Notes: a model not told the origin generated them from the letters alone. DNA of 41,923 nucleotides from Cellulomonas iranensis NBRC 101100 = JCM 18110 (GCF_001552375.1 NZ_BCRB01000029.1:1-41923); one strand, 5' to 3'; counted from the stretch's first letter, positions 18,040-26,111 are shown. Made by a program: numbers and translations.

Positions 18040-18642
18040 GTGGCGGAGGACTCGCCGGTCAGTGCACGCGTGCTCACCGTGCCGAACGTGATCAGCCTGG
18101 CGCGGCTGCTGCTGGTGCCGGTCTTCGCGTGGCTCGTGGCGGAGGGCCATGACGCGTGGGCCCTCGTCGTGCTCGCGGTCTCCGGCGCGAGCGACTGGCT
18201 CGACGGCGTGCTCGCGCGCCGCATGCACCAGGTCACACGGCTCGGGCAGATGCTCGACCCCGCGGCCGACCGGCTGTTCATCCTCGTCACGCTCGTCGCG
18301 CTCGCGTGGCGCGGCATCGTGCCGCTGTGGCTCGTGGTCGTGCTCGTCGCGCGCGACGTCGTGCTCGCCGTGATGCTGCTCGTCCTCGCGCGCGCCGGCT
18401 ACCCGCCGCTGCGGGTGCACCTCGCGGGCAAGGCCGGGACCTTCGCGATCATGTACGCGTTCCCGCTGCTGCTGCTGTCCGAGTGGCCGTCGGCCGTCGG
18501 CATCGCCGCCGGCGTCGTGGGCTGGGCGTGCGCGCTGTGGGGCGTCGGCCTGTACTGGTTCGCCGGCGCGCTGTACCTGACGCAGGCGGCCGCGGTGATG
18601 CACGCGGACGCCCGCGCGTCGCGCGCGACGAGGACGCCGTGA
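18040..18642 (+). CDS. CDP-alcohol phosphatidyltransferase family membrane enzyme (PgsA2-like)
   Basis: The 200-aa protein transfers a phosphatidyl group from CDP-diacylglycerol to an alcohol acceptor. The full signature is present: DWLDGVLAR at about residues 50-58, then GQMLDPAADR, giving D-x2-DG-x2-AR with the later G-x3-D-x3-D. There are about six membrane helices, the first being NVISLARLLLVPVFAWLV. GTG at 18040 follows GGGGAGG. It is the first gene of a set with stop/start overlaps and corresponds by position to M. tuberculosis pgsA2 (Rv1822). The product, for example phosphatidylglycerophosphate, phosphatidylinositol phosphate or cardiolipin, cannot be decided from the sequence. Confidence 0.88.
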   Translation: MAEDSPVSARVLTVPNVISLARLLLVPVFAWLVAEGHDAWALVVLAVSGASDWLDGVLARRMHQVTRLGQMLDPAADRLFILVTLVALAWRGIVPLWLVVVLVARDVVLAVMLLVLARAGYPPLRVHLAGKAGTFAIMYAFPLLLLSEWPSAVGIAAGVVGWACALWGVGLYWFAGALYLTQAAAVMHADARASRATRTP

Positions 18643-19592
18643 ACCGTCGGCACGCGCAGGCCACGTCCCGCGCCGCCGACGCGTCGATGACCCTCATCAA
18701 CGAGGTCTACCGCCGGCCGCTCGACCCGGGGTACCAGGAGGCCGCGGCGCGCCGCGCCGACGGGCTGGCGCCGCGCCGGACGGCCCGCGGCGCGGTCGCG
18801 CTGCTCGTCCTCGCGGTCGCGCTCGGCGGGTTCGCGGCGACGGCCGCCGTGGCGCTGCGGCGACCGGCGCCCGAGGCGTTGCAGGCGCGCACGCTCCTGG
18901 AGAACGAGATCCGCGAGAGGACCGCGACCGCCGACGAGCTGCGTCGCGGGAACGCGGCGCTCTCCGCCGAGATCGCCCGCCTGCAGCAGCGGGCGGCGTC
19001 GACCGACGACCCCGAGCTGTTCGCGCAGCTGCAGCGCGACGCGGTCGCCGCGGGCGTCGTGCCCGTCACCGGCCCGGGCGTGCGCGTGGTGCTGACCGAC
19101 GGCGTCCCCGACGCGAACGCTGCGGCGGACGACGCGAGCTCCTACGTGCTCGACGTCGACCTGCAGGTCCTGGTCAACGGGCTGTGGGCCGCGGGGGCCG
19201 AGGCCGTCGCGGTGAACGGCGAGCGGATCACGTCGACGACGGCGATCCGCAGCGCGGGCGCCGCGGTGCTCGTCGACAGCACCGCGCTGAGCAGCCCGTA
19301 CACGGTCGAGGCGATCGGTGACGCCGTCGCCATGCAGACGGCCCTGGCACGGACGTCCGCCGGGCAGCACCTCGCGTCGCTGTCGCAGTACGGCATCGAC
19401 GTCGCGATGTCGTCGCAGCGCACGCTCGACCTGCCCGGTCGCGGGCAGATCGCGCTGCGCTCCGCCCGCGTCGCGGGTGCCGACGAGACGACGGATGACG
19501 CGGACCCGGCGCCCGAGGAGCACGACGTCCTTGGGTCGTCCCCGCGGGATGTGGCAGGGTCGTCCCGTCCCGACCAGGAGGAGGCCCGGTGA
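18639..19592 (+). CDS. DUF881 family protein, first copy
   Basis: The 317-aa protein has one membrane anchor (about residues 48-68, GAVALLVLAVALGGFAATAAV), a coiled-coil stretch (ARTLLENEIRERTATADELRRGNAALSAEI) and then the DUF881 globular part. The DUF881 part shows TGPGVRVVLTDGV, VLVNGLWAAGAEAVAVNGERITSTTAIR and AVLVDSTALSSPYTVEAIGD. The C-terminal 60 residues are acidic and low-complexity. The GTG start overlaps the previous stop (GTGA), so it is translated as part of the operon. It is the counterpart of Rv1823. DUF881 proteins lie in actinobacterial division/envelope clusters and the coiled-coil plus globular layout recalls the FtsB/MreC class; the exact role is unknown. Confidence 0.88.
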   Translation: MNRRHAQATSRAADASMTLINEVYRRPLDPGYQEAAARRADGLAPRRTARGAVALLVLAVALGGFAATAAVALRRPAPEALQARTLLENEIRERTATADELRRGNAALSAEIARLQQRAASTDDPELFAQLQRDAVAAGVVPVTGPGVRVVLTDGVPDANAAADDASSYVLDVDLQVLVNGLWAAGAEAVAVNGERITSTTAIRSAGAAVLVDSTALSSPYTVEAIGDAVAMQTALARTSAGQHLASLSQYGIDVAMSSQRTLDLPGRGQIALRSARVAGADETTDDADPAPEEHDVLGSSPRDVAGSSRPDQEEAR

Positions 19593-19921
19593 TCGCGCTG
19601 ATCGGTCTCGTGCTCGGGGTCGTCGCGGGCCTCGTCATCGAGCCGACCGTCCCGGCCGAGCTCCAGCCGTACCTGCCGATCGCGGTGGTCGCGGCGCTCG
19701 ACGCGCTGTTCGGCGGCCTGCGCGCCTATCTCGACGGGATCTTCGACGAGCGTGTCTTCCTCACGTCGTTCCTGTCGAACGTCGTGGTCGCGGCCCTCGT
19801 GGTGTTCCTCGGCGACCAGCTCGGCGTCGGGTCGCAGATGACGACCGCGGTGATCGTCGTGCTCGGCATCCGCATCTTCTCGAACGCGGCCTCGATCCGT
19901 CGGCACCTGTTCAAGGCATGA
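19589..19921 (+). CDS. sbp: Small basic protein, DUF1290 family
   Basis: The 110-aa integral membrane protein has three hydrophobic segments (about 2-20, 30-45 and 62-85). The family-specific conserved centre reads YLPIAVVAALDALFGGLRAYLDGIFDERVFLTSFLSN, close to invariant in DUF1290 proteins. The C-terminus ends with IFSNAASIRRHLFKA. It starts with a GTG overlapping the preceding stop and is followed by another ATGA overlap, so the three genes DUF881-DUF1290-DUF881 should be tightly coupled. It matches Rv1824. The family lies next to DUF881 in both Firmicutes and Actinobacteria; role probably in the division or envelope machinery, unproven. Confidence 0.92.
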   Translation: MIALIGLVLGVVAGLVIEPTVPAELQPYLPIAVVAALDALFGGLRAYLDGIFDERVFLTSFLSNVVVAALVVFLGDQLGVGSQMTTAVIVVLGIRIFSNAASIRRHLFKA

Positions 19922-20982
19922 CCGACGACCAGGCGCCCCGGCCCGCGGACGACTGGCCCGGTGGACGTGAGCTTCCCGACGAGGGACCGGTGATCGACCC
20001 GTCGGACCCGCTCGGCCTGGGCGGTGACGCGGTCGATCGCTCCGACGCCGTGCGCGAGGCGCCGCCGACCGTGCCCGTGCGTCGCGTCGTGCCGGCGAAG
20101 GCTCGCGCCGACGGCGGTGCCCAGGACCCCACGACGGACACGTCCGCCGGCGAGCGCCCTGCGGCCGAGGGGCCGGCCGCCGAGGGGCCCGCCGCCACGG
20201 ACCCCGCAGCCGAGGGGAGCGCCGCCGGCGGGACGCCGCACGGGCCCGTCGTGCGTCCCGCGCGCTCGGGCTGGTCGCGCCTCGGCCACGCGATGCGCCC
20301 GCGGACGACGCAGGGTCAGCTGCTCACCGCGGCCCTGTGCGCTCTGCTCGGCTTCGCGCTCGTCGTGCAGGTGCGGCAGACCTCCGAGACGCAGCTCGGC
20401 GCGCTGCGGCAGAACGACCTCGTGCGCCTGCTCGACGAGACCACGACCCGCACCGACGAGCTCGAGCGCGAGTCGCGCGACCTGCAGCGCGAGCGCGACG
20501 AGCTGCTGTCGGGGTCCGACCGGCAGCAGGCCGCCCTCGACGCCGCGCGCCGCACGGCCGCGATGCAGGGCATCCTCACCGGGCGCCTGCCGGCGACCGG
20601 CCCCGGCGTGCGGATCACGCTGACCGACGTCGACGGGGCGATCCGCCCCGCCACCATGCTGCACGTCCTCGAGGAGCTGCGGAACGCGGGCGCCGAGGCG
20701 ATCGAGCTCAACGGGCAGCGGATCACCGCGAGCAGCGCGTTCACGGGCGGCCGCGACGGGGTCCTGCTGGACGGCGTCGCGCTGGAGTCGCCGTACCGCT
20801 GGACGGTCATCGGCGACCCCGACACGATCGCCCCCGCGCTCGAGATCCCCGGCGGCGCCGCCGCGCGCGTGCGTGCGGACGGCGGCCGCGCGACCGTCGA
20901 GAAGTCGGACCACGTGGAGGTCTCGGCGGTCCGTGTGCTGCCGGACCCGGTCCACGCGACGCCCGTCGAGGGCGGCGACTGA
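19918..20982 (+). CDS. DUF881 family protein, second copy, with long disordered N-terminus
   Basis: The 354-aa protein begins with 120 residues rich in Ala, Pro, Gly and Asp, including PAAEGPAAEGPAA repeats, that should be disordered and cytoplasmic. One membrane helix follows (about 135-153, LLTAALCALLGFALVV), then a coiled coil (DELERESRDLQRERDELL). The DUF881 part has ATGPGVRITLTDVDG, LHVLEELRNAGAEAIELNGQRITASSAF and VLLDGVALESPYRWTVIGDP. The ATGA overlap with the DUF1290 gene indicates coupling. It corresponds to Rv1825. The next gene in mycobacteria is gcvH, which is missing here. Confidence 0.9.
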   Translation: MTDDQAPRPADDWPGGRELPDEGPVIDPSDPLGLGGDAVDRSDAVREAPPTVPVRRVVPAKARADGGAQDPTTDTSAGERPAAEGPAAEGPAATDPAAEGSAAGGTPHGPVVRPARSGWSRLGHAMRPRTTQGQLLTAALCALLGFALVVQVRQTSETQLGALRQNDLVRLLDETTTRTDELERESRDLQRERDELLSGSDRQQAALDAARRTAAMQGILTGRLPATGPGVRITLTDVDGAIRPATMLHVLEELRNAGAEAIELNGQRITASSAFTGGRDGVLLDGVALESPYRWTVIGDPDTIAPALEIPGGAAARVRADGGRATVEKSDHVEVSAVRVLPDPVHATPVEGGD

Positions 20983-21059
20983 TCCCGGGCGCACCGAGCA
21001 GCACGGGGTGTCACCCGCGTGGCGGGCGTCGTGGGCTGCGCACCTGCGTCGACACCGCA

Positions 21060-21065
21060 TAGGGT
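21060..21065 (+). promoter_or_regulatory. -10 element upstream of the FHA gene
   Basis: TAGGGT within GCATAGGGTGAG, 70 nt before the ATG at 21135. It is the place where gcvH would be found in mycobacteria, and suggests that garA starts a new transcript here. Confidence 0.5.
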
Positions 21066-21134
21066 GAGTCCCGCACAGGCCGGGCCCGGGGCGAGAACGC
21101 CGCGCCGCGCCCGAGACCGACACGGGAGGTGCGC

Positions 21135-21605
21135 ATGAGCGACGATCGACGGCTGCCGGACGGCGGCCTGCCGGCGTACCGGGGGGACGGCCCCGACACG
21201 ACCGTCAGCTTCGGCTCGGTGGAGCCGGTCGACGTCGAGGCCCCGGCGGTCGGCCTCACGAGCGACGAGTCCGCGGCGGTGCACGCGCTGCCGCCCACGT
21301 CGGCGCTGCTGATCATGCAGCGCGGGCCGAGCTCGGGCGCGCGGTTCCTGCTGGACGCCGAGCGGACGACCGCGGGCCGCAGCACGAGCGCCGACATCTT
21401 CCTCGACGACGTCACGGTGTCCCGCAAGCACGCCGAGTTCGTGCGTGACGGGCTGCAGTTCGTGGTGCGGGACATCGGCTCGCTCAACGGCACGTACGTC
21501 AACCGGACCCGCATCGACGCGGTCGCCCTGCGCCCGGGCGACGAGGTCCAGATCGGCAAGTACCGCATGACGTTCCACCCCAGCCCGCACCGTGACGCGT
21601 CCTGA
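21135..21605 (+). CDS. garA: FHA-domain regulator, GarA/OdhI type
   Basis: The 156-aa protein has the size and layout of GarA (mycobacteria) and OdhI (Corynebacterium). An N-terminal threonine-containing segment, DTTVSFG, resembles the ETT phosphorylation motif used by PknB/PknG. The FHA domain (about residues 55-145) shows GRSTSADIFLDDVTVSRKHAEF and IGSLNGTYVNR, with the phosphothreonine-binding Arg, Ser and Asn in place. In the family, the unphosphorylated form binds and inhibits 2-oxoglutarate dehydrogenase and activates glutamate synthase or dehydrogenase targets. ATG was chosen for GGGAGG at 21124-21129. It overlaps the MerR gene by 14 nt. Confidence 0.92.
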   Translation: MSDDRRLPDGGLPAYRGDGPDTTVSFGSVEPVDVEAPAVGLTSDESAAVHALPPTSALLIMQRGPSSGARFLLDAERTTAGRSTSADIFLDDVTVSRKHAEFVRDGLQFVVRDIGSLNGTYVNRTRIDAVALRPGDEVQIGKYRMTFHPSPHRDAS

Positions 21606-22359
21606 GCGCGCGGTGACGCAGGCCGCGACCGAGGGCGAGGTCGCGGGGGAGACGACGCCCGAGCCGTGGCCGCGGGGCATCTCGCGGCGCGCGTCGATGC
21701 GGATCTCGGACGTGCTCGCCGCGCTGCGGATCGAGTTCCCGGCGGTGACGACGTCGAAGCTGCGGTTCCTCGAGGAGCAGGGCCTGGTCGCGCCCGTGCG
21801 CACGCCCGCGGGCTACCGGCAGTACTCGCCCGCGGACGTCGAGCGGCTGCGGTTCGTGCTGCGCCAGCAGCGGGACAAGTACATGCCGCTCAAGGTCATC
21901 GGCGAACGGCTCGCGGCGCTCGACGCGGGTGTCGACGACGAGGCGCCGCCGCGCGCCCGTCTCGCGACGCGCGACGGGATCGCGCCGACGCCCGACCGGC
22001 TCACGGCGGCGCGGCTCGCGCAGGACGCGGGCGTCGACGTCGAGGTGGTCGACGAGCTCGTGAGCCAAGGGGTGCTCCGGCCCGGGCCGCGCGGCGTCTT
22101 CGACCCGTGGGCGCGCGAGGTCGTGCTGGTGGCGGCCGCGCTGGCGGACCACGGCATCGACCCGCGGCACCTGCGGGCGTTCCGTGCCGCGGCCGACCGG
22201 CAGGCGGACCTCGTCGACCAGGTCGTCGCACCGTGGCGCGGGCAGCGCAGCGTCTCCGCCCGCGCGCGGGCCGGGACGCTCGCCGCCGAGGTCGGCGAGC
22301 TGTGCGCGCGCATGCACACCGCGCTGGTGCGTTCCGCGGTCCACGACATCGCGCCCTGA
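21592..22359 (+). CDS. ftsR: MerR-family regulator, FtsR type
   Basis: The 255-aa protein starts with a GTG inside the end of the FHA gene. A 35-residue variable N-terminus precedes the MerR HTH (about 36-105): MRISDVLAALRIEFPAVTTS, KLRFLEEQGLVAP and GYRQYSPADVERLRFVLRQQ. The rest is the long C-terminal region seen in Rv1828/FtsR proteins rather than a metal-binding or drug-binding domain; no Cys metal site is present. In Corynebacterium glutamicum FtsR activates ftsZ. Its order after garA is the same as in mycobacteria. Family call is strong; the target in this organism is inferred. Confidence 0.9.
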   Translation: MTRPERAVTQAATEGEVAGETTPEPWPRGISRRASMRISDVLAALRIEFPAVTTSKLRFLEEQGLVAPVRTPAGYRQYSPADVERLRFVLRQQRDKYMPLKVIGERLAALDAGVDDEAPPRARLATRDGIAPTPDRLTAARLAQDAGVDVEVVDELVSQGVLRPGPRGVFDPWAREVVLVAAALADHGIDPRHLRAFRAAADRQADLVDQVVAPWRGQRSVSARARAGTLAAEVGELCARMHTALVRSAVHDIAP

Positions 22360-22412
22360 CCGGGCGCCTGCCGCATCCGGTCCCTCGGGCGGCCGGGGAG
22401 CGGACGGGGACG

Positions 22413-22418
22413 TAGCGT
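22413..22418 (+). promoter_or_regulatory. -10 element and leaderless start of the BFN gene
   Basis: TAGCGT at 22413-22418, 7 nt before the GTG at 22426; there is no purine-rich ribosome site to prefer another start. Confidence 0.55.
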
Positions 22419-22425
22419 GGGGGGC

Positions 22426-22953
22426 GTGGGCGGCGTCGAACCCGAGATGGTCCCGGTCGAGGTCGTCGGCGTGCGCACGCACCTGGCCGACGACGAGATC
22501 GTCGTGCTCCTGCTGGACCCGGACGCCGCGCTGATCGTGCCGATCCTCATCGGCCCGGCCGAGGCGTCGGCGATCGCGTCGGCGCAGGCCGGGATCGTGC
22601 CGCCGCGCCCCATGACGCACGACCTGCTGCGGGACGCCCTCCTCGCCGTGGGGGCCCGCGTCGGGCACGTGGAGATCACGCGGCTCGAGGACGGCGTGTT
22701 CCACGCGGCGCTCGTGCTCACGACGGGGCGTCGGGTCGACGCGCGCGCGTCCGACGCGATCGCCGTCGCGCTGCGGTTCGCGTGCCCCGTGCTGTGCTCC
22801 GCGGAGGTCGTCGCGCTGGCGGGGGTGGAGGTCCGGCCGGCCGCGGACGAGGACGACCTCGCCGAGTTCCGCGAGTTCCTCGACCACGTCTCGGCCCAGG
22901 ACTTCGAGACGGGGCAGGAGCCGGGTCCCGACGCCGGTGGCCGTGGCGGTTGA
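22426..22953 (+). CDS. Bifunctional nuclease family (BFN, DUF151) protein
   Basis: The 175-aa protein belongs to DUF151, named for plant BFN proteins that cleave DNA and RNA. It contains MVPVEVVGVRTHLADDEIVVLLLDPD, LIVPILIGPAEASAIASAQAGI and the conserved RPMTHDLLRDALLAVGARV segment, then ALVLTTGRRVDARASDAIAVALRFACPV. The C-terminus is acidic. The GTG at 22426 was chosen from the -10 position; homologues start near MVPVEV (22447), so that ATG is the alternative. It is the counterpart of Rv1829. The nuclease activity of bacterial members is little tested. Confidence 0.88.
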   Translation: MGGVEPEMVPVEVVGVRTHLADDEIVVLLLDPDAALIVPILIGPAEASAIASAQAGIVPPRPMTHDLLRDALLAVGARVGHVEITRLEDGVFHAALVLTTGRRVDARASDAIAVALRFACPVLCSAEVVALAGVEVRPAADEDDLAEFREFLDHVSAQDFETGQEPGPDAGGRGG

Positions 22954-23030
22954 CCCGACCGGGTGACGCCAACCTTCGACGTCCACCTGAGGGTGAGACG
23001 TGGCGCACGCGACACGCCGGGAGTCGTTCG

Positions 23031-23059
23031 TTGCGCCCCCGACCCCGCGGGCCTAGCGT
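23031..23059 (+). promoter_or_regulatory. Promoter of the second MerR gene
   Basis: TTGCGC (23031-23036) and TAGCGT (23054-23059) with a 17-bp spacer. An imperfect inverted repeat CACC-N4-GGTG lies upstream at 22984-22995, a possible regulator site. Ribosome site GGGAGG at 23106-23111. Confidence 0.6.
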
Positions 23060-23117
23060 TGCAGAAGTTCCGGAAGAGAGCGTCCGCCACACCGGTGGAC
23101 GTCGAGGGAGGACCCCC

Positions 23118-23699
23118 GTGATCAGCAACGAGAGCGCCGACGGCGCCGGCGCGATCCCGCACCACGCGCAGGGTCTCCTGTTCGACGACGACCTGCCGGA
23201 CCTCGACGTCGCCACCGGCTACCGCGGGCCCACGGCCTGCCGGGCCGCCGGCATCACCTACCGCCAGCTCGACTACTGGGCGCGCACGGGGCTGGTCGAG
23301 CCGTCCGTCCGGCCCGCCACGGGCTCCGGCACGCAGCGGTTGTACTCCTTCCGCGACATCCTCGTCCTCAAGGTGGTCAAGCGGCTCCTCGACACCGGGG
23401 TCTCGCTGCAGCAGATCCGCTCGGCCGTCGGGCACCTGCGGGAGCGCGGCGTCGAGGACCTCGCCCAGATCACGCTGATGTCCGACGGCGCGAGCGTCTA
23501 CGAGTGCACGTCCGCCGACGAGGTCATCGACCTCGTGCAGGGCGGCCAGGGCGTCTTCGGCATCGCCGTCGGCCGGGTGTGGCGCGAGGTCGAGGGCACG
23601 CTCGCGCAGCTGCCGACCGAGCGCGCCGACGACGACACCGCGGCCCCCGCGCCGCAGGACGAGCTCGCGCTGCGGCGCCAGGCGCGGTCGGCCGGCTGA
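23118..23699 (+). CDS. MerR-family regulator, Rv1830/ResR-like
   Basis: The 193-aa protein has a 35-residue N-terminus with GLLFDDDLPDLD, then a MerR HTH (about 37-110): GYRGPTACRAAGITYRQLDYWARTGLVEPS and QRLYSFRDILVLKVVKRLLDTGVSLQQIRSAV. The C-terminal part continues with HLRERGVEDLAQITLMSDG and a region that may form a small effector or dimer domain. It corresponds in position to Rv1830 (ResR/McdR), linked in mycobacteria to growth and division control. It has its own promoter and a terminator after it, so it can be expressed apart from the upstream genes. Confidence 0.88.
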   Translation: MISNESADGAGAIPHHAQGLLFDDDLPDLDVATGYRGPTACRAAGITYRQLDYWARTGLVEPSVRPATGSGTQRLYSFRDILVLKVVKRLLDTGVSLQQIRSAVGHLRERGVEDLAQITLMSDGASVYECTSADEVIDLVQGGQGVFGIAVGRVWREVEGTLAQLPTERADDDTAAPAPQDELALRRQARSAG

Positions 23700-23712
23700 C
23701 CCGTACGACGTC

Positions 23713-23750
23713 ACGAGGTCCGGTACCCCTTCGGGGTGGCCGGACCTCGT
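23713..23750. terminator. Two-part hairpin between convergent merR and parA genes
   Basis: Outer 11-bp stem ACGAGGTCCGG/CCGGACCTCGT (23713-23723 and 23740-23750) with an inner stem ACCCC/GGGGT (23725-23729 and 23733-23737). Confidence 0.75.
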
Positions 23751-23794
23751 CGCGTGCGCGGCTCCAGGCCTGGGTCGCCGCTCGGCGGGAGGCG

Positions 23795-24559
23795 TCAGCG
23801 ACGCGGCGCGCGCAGCGCGCGCTCGAGCAGCTGGTCGAACACGCCCGCGAGCTCGGCCGCGGCGGCCCCGGGCCACGCGTGCACCGGCTGGGCCGCGCCC
23901 TGGGCCTGCTGGAGCGCCGCGCGCTCGGGGATGCTCGGGGACAGCACGAGCGGCCCGTACAGCGTCTGGAGCTCCTCGAGGCGGTACGCCTGCTCGATCG
24001 AGCGGGCGCGGACCCGGTTGACCGCGATGCCGAGCGGCTGCAGCGACGGCGCCGGGCCGCGCCGCAGCTCGTCGATCGTCCGCATGGCGCGGCCGACCGC
24101 CATCACGGCGAACAGCCCCGGCTCGGTCACCACCACGGCGCGGTCGCACGCGGTCAGCCCGGTGCGCGTGAGCCCGCCGAGCGAGGGCGGGCAGTCGATG
24201 AGCACGAGGTCGTAGCCGCTCACCCACGACAGCGCGTAGCGCAGCCGGTCGGCGTCCGCGTCGTCGATGCGGTCGTGCATGACGGAGCGCTCGGAGCCGA
24301 CCAGCACGTCGAGGCCGTGCTGCGCCCAGGACGACGGCGCGGTCGCGCCCGCCACGGACTCGGCCGACGGGTCGTCGAGCACCGACGCCACGTCGCCCGT
24401 GCCGCGCGCCGTGCCCAGCGCCATGGTCGAGTCGCCCTGCGGGTCGAGGTCGACCACGAGCGTGCGCAGGCCGCGCTCGAGCGCCGCGGAGGCGAGCCCC
24501 AGCGTCACGGAGGTCTTGCCCACTCCACCCTTGAGGCTGCACACACCGAGGACCAGCAC
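23795..24559 (-). CDS. ParA-family ATPase (orphan, chromosomal)
   Basis: The 254-aa protein is a deviant-Walker ParA/MinD-type ATPase. The deviant P-loop is CSLKGGVGKTSVT near residue 10, Walker A' lysine included. Then come VVDLDPQGDSTMALG, the Walker B segment LVLIDCPPSLGGLT and a C-terminal helix. No parB gene or parS site is adjacent, so it is not the main partition pair. It may position a protein cargo or regulate a neighbour. GTG at 24559 was chosen because the P-loop should lie near the N-terminus, and a TACGGT hexamer (24566-24571, minus strand) lies 6 nt upstream. Convergent with the second merR. Confidence 0.88.
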   Translation of the reverse strand: MLVLGVCSLKGGVGKTSVTLGLASAALERGLRTLVVDLDPQGDSTMALGTARGTGDVASVLDDPSAESVAGATAPSSWAQHGLDVLVGSERSVMHDRIDDADADRLRYALSWVSGYDLVLIDCPPSLGGLTRTGLTACDRAVVVTEPGLFAVMAVGRAMRTIDELRRGPAPSLQPLGIAVNRVRARSIEQAYRLEELQTLYGPLVLSPSIPERAALQQAQGAAQPVHAWPGAAAAELAGVFDQLLERALRAPRR

Positions 24560-24678
24560 GCCGCAACCGTATCCGGGCGGGTGGGCCCGCACGAAACCCC
24601 GGCGCGACACGGCGTGCCTGCGTCGCGCCGCGCCGTCCCGGAAGGGCGGACTCGTCCGGATCTCGGCAGGATGGCCCC

Positions 24679-25320
24679 ATGAGCCTCACGTTGACCAGGT
24701 ACGGACACGCGTGCGTGCGTGTCACCACCGACAGCGGCGCGTTCGTCGTGGACCCCGGGTCGTTCAGCGACGTCGAGACCGCGCTCGACGGCGTCGAGCA
24801 CGTCCTCGTGACCCACGCGCACCCGGACCACCTCGACGCGGCCGCCGTCGCGGCCCGCGACGTGCACGTGCACGGGCCCGCGCAGGTGCTCGACACGCTC
24901 GCCGACGCGGGCGTCCCCGACGAGCGTCGCCACCTGCTGACGCCGGGCGACCGGCTCGAGGTGGCCGGGGCTGTCGTCGAGGTGCTCGACGCGCCGCACG
25001 AGGTCATCCACCCGGAGGTGCCGCTGCCGACGAACGTCGCGCTGCTCGTCGACGGGGTCGTGCTGCACCCCGGCGACGCGTTCGTCCGGCCGCCGGCCGG
25101 CGTGGCGATCGACGTGCTGCTCGAGCCCGTCGGGGCGCCCTGGCTGCGGGTGGCGGACATGGTGGAGCACGTGCGGGCGGTGCAGCCGCGTCGTGTGGTC
25201 CCCGTGCACGACGGCACCCTCAGCGACGCCGGGCGCTCGCTCGCGCTGACGTTGCTCGGCAACCTCACGGAGGCCGAGGTGCTGACGCCGGCGCCGGGGG
25301 AGCCCGTGCGCGTCGACTGA
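24679..25320 (+). CDS. MBL-fold metal-dependent hydrolase (UlaG-like)
   Basis: The 213-aa protein shows the metallo-beta-lactamase motif THAHPDHLD at about residues 45-53. It also has MSLTLTRYGHACVRV, VVDPGSFSD and downstream Asp/His ligands in LLVDGVVLHPGDAFV and VVPVHDGTLSD. The spacing is that of the small UlaG-like/YtnP-like members, which often hydrolyse lactones or phosphodiesters. The substrate is unknown. The ATG is 6 nt after a CAGGAT hexamer at 24667-24672, so a leaderless start is likely. It is divergent from parA and followed by a GNAT gene. Confidence 0.85.
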   Translation: MSLTLTRYGHACVRVTTDSGAFVVDPGSFSDVETALDGVEHVLVTHAHPDHLDAAAVAARDVHVHGPAQVLDTLADAGVPDERRHLLTPGDRLEVAGAVVEVLDAPHEVIHPEVPLPTNVALLVDGVVLHPGDAFVRPPAGVAIDVLLEPVGAPWLRVADMVEHVRAVQPRRVVPVHDGTLSDAGRSLALTLLGNLTEAEVLTPAPGEPVRVD

Positions 25321-25407
25321 CGCCCGGCGCCTCAGGTGCGCGAGTCCGTCGCCCGGCTGCTGCCCGACGGGACGACTCGGTGGGGACGACTCGGGCATGC
25401 TGGTGCG

Positions 25408-25926
25408 GTGACGACGTCCGACCCCGAGCCGCACGCATCGCCCGCGTTGGCGGTCCGACGGTACGCACGTCCGGACGAGCCGTGGGTGCGCGCGTGGTTC
25501 CGTGATCCGGAGCTCGACCGGTGGCTCGGCCCGCTCGACGACAACTGGTGTGCGCACGTCGAGACCGAGACGACGGGCGTGCAGCTCGTCGTCGAGCACG
25601 AGGGTCGCCCGATCGCGCTCGTGGGGGTGGAGTGGGACCCCCTCGGGGACCGGCACGCCGTCACCGACGTCGCGGTCGACCCGTCGCGACGGCGGTCCGG
25701 GGTGGGTCGCGTCGCGCTCGACGCGGCGCTCGCCTGGTCCGGTCATCCGGCGGCGACCGGGTGGGTGGCGTTCGTCGACCCCGACAACGCCGTGGCCCTC
25801 GGCTTCTTCGACGCGCTCGCCTGGACGGCGGGCGCGGTCGACGACGGACTGCGGTGCATGACGAGCCCGGCGGGCTGCGCGCACCGTGGCGTCCGTGCGG
25901 TCGCCGGCCCGCGGCCGCGCGGTTAG
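25408..25926 (+). CDS. GNAT-family N-acetyltransferase
   Basis: The 172-aa protein has the GNAT core: the RRYARPDEPWVRAWFRDPELDRWLG beginning, VVEHEGRPIALVGVEW, then VTDVAVDPSRRRSGVGRVALDAAL, with the R-R-x-G-V-G-R acetyl-CoA phosphate loop, and VAFVDPDNAVALGFFDALAW. The C-terminal 25 residues are variable. GTG at 25408 is 6 nt behind a CATGCT hexamer (25396-25401), so translation is probably leaderless. The substrate is unknown; small actinobacterial GNATs act on amino groups of many metabolites. It lies in a row of plus-strand genes with separate starts. Confidence 0.85.
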   Translation: MTTSDPEPHASPALAVRRYARPDEPWVRAWFRDPELDRWLGPLDDNWCAHVETETTGVQLVVEHEGRPIALVGVEWDPLGDRHAVTDVAVDPSRRRSGVGRVALDAALAWSGHPAATGWVAFVDPDNAVALGFFDALAWTAGAVDDGLRCMTSPAGCAHRGVRAVAGPRPRG

Positions 25927-25952
25927 CGTGAGCGCGGCGGAAGGAGCCGGAG

Positions 25953-26111
25953 ATGTCCGAGTCGTTCGACGTGCAGGTGCCGGAGCTCGAGTACGACGAG
26001 ACCGTGCCGCCGCGCCCCGAGGAGGAGGTCGCCGACGTCGCACGCGCGACGCCGGACCCCGCGGGGCACGGCGACGCGCAGGACGCGCACGCGGTCGGTC
26101 CGGAGGCATGA
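25953..26111 (+). CDS. 52-aa acidic small protein, unknown
   Basis: A short gene with a good ribosome site, AAGGAG at 25941-25946, 6 nt before ATG, and a TTAGCGT -10 like element at 25923-25928 upstream. The product MSESFDVQVPELEYDE... is rich in Asp/Glu and Pro, with no Cys and few basic residues, ending HAVGPEA. No family is recognised; such acidic short proteins often are disordered. It sits between two GNAT genes, starting 27 nt after the first. Evidence is the signal pair and the codon-like GC3 pattern; expression is inferred. Confidence 0.6.
   Translation: MSESFDVQVPELEYDETVPPRPEEEVADVARATPDPAGHGDAQDAHAVGPEA

Noticed and set aside
23795..24559. ParA gene as part of the main chromosome partition pair
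   Set aside because: No parB gene and no parS site seen nearby; it is flanked by MBL and merR genes.
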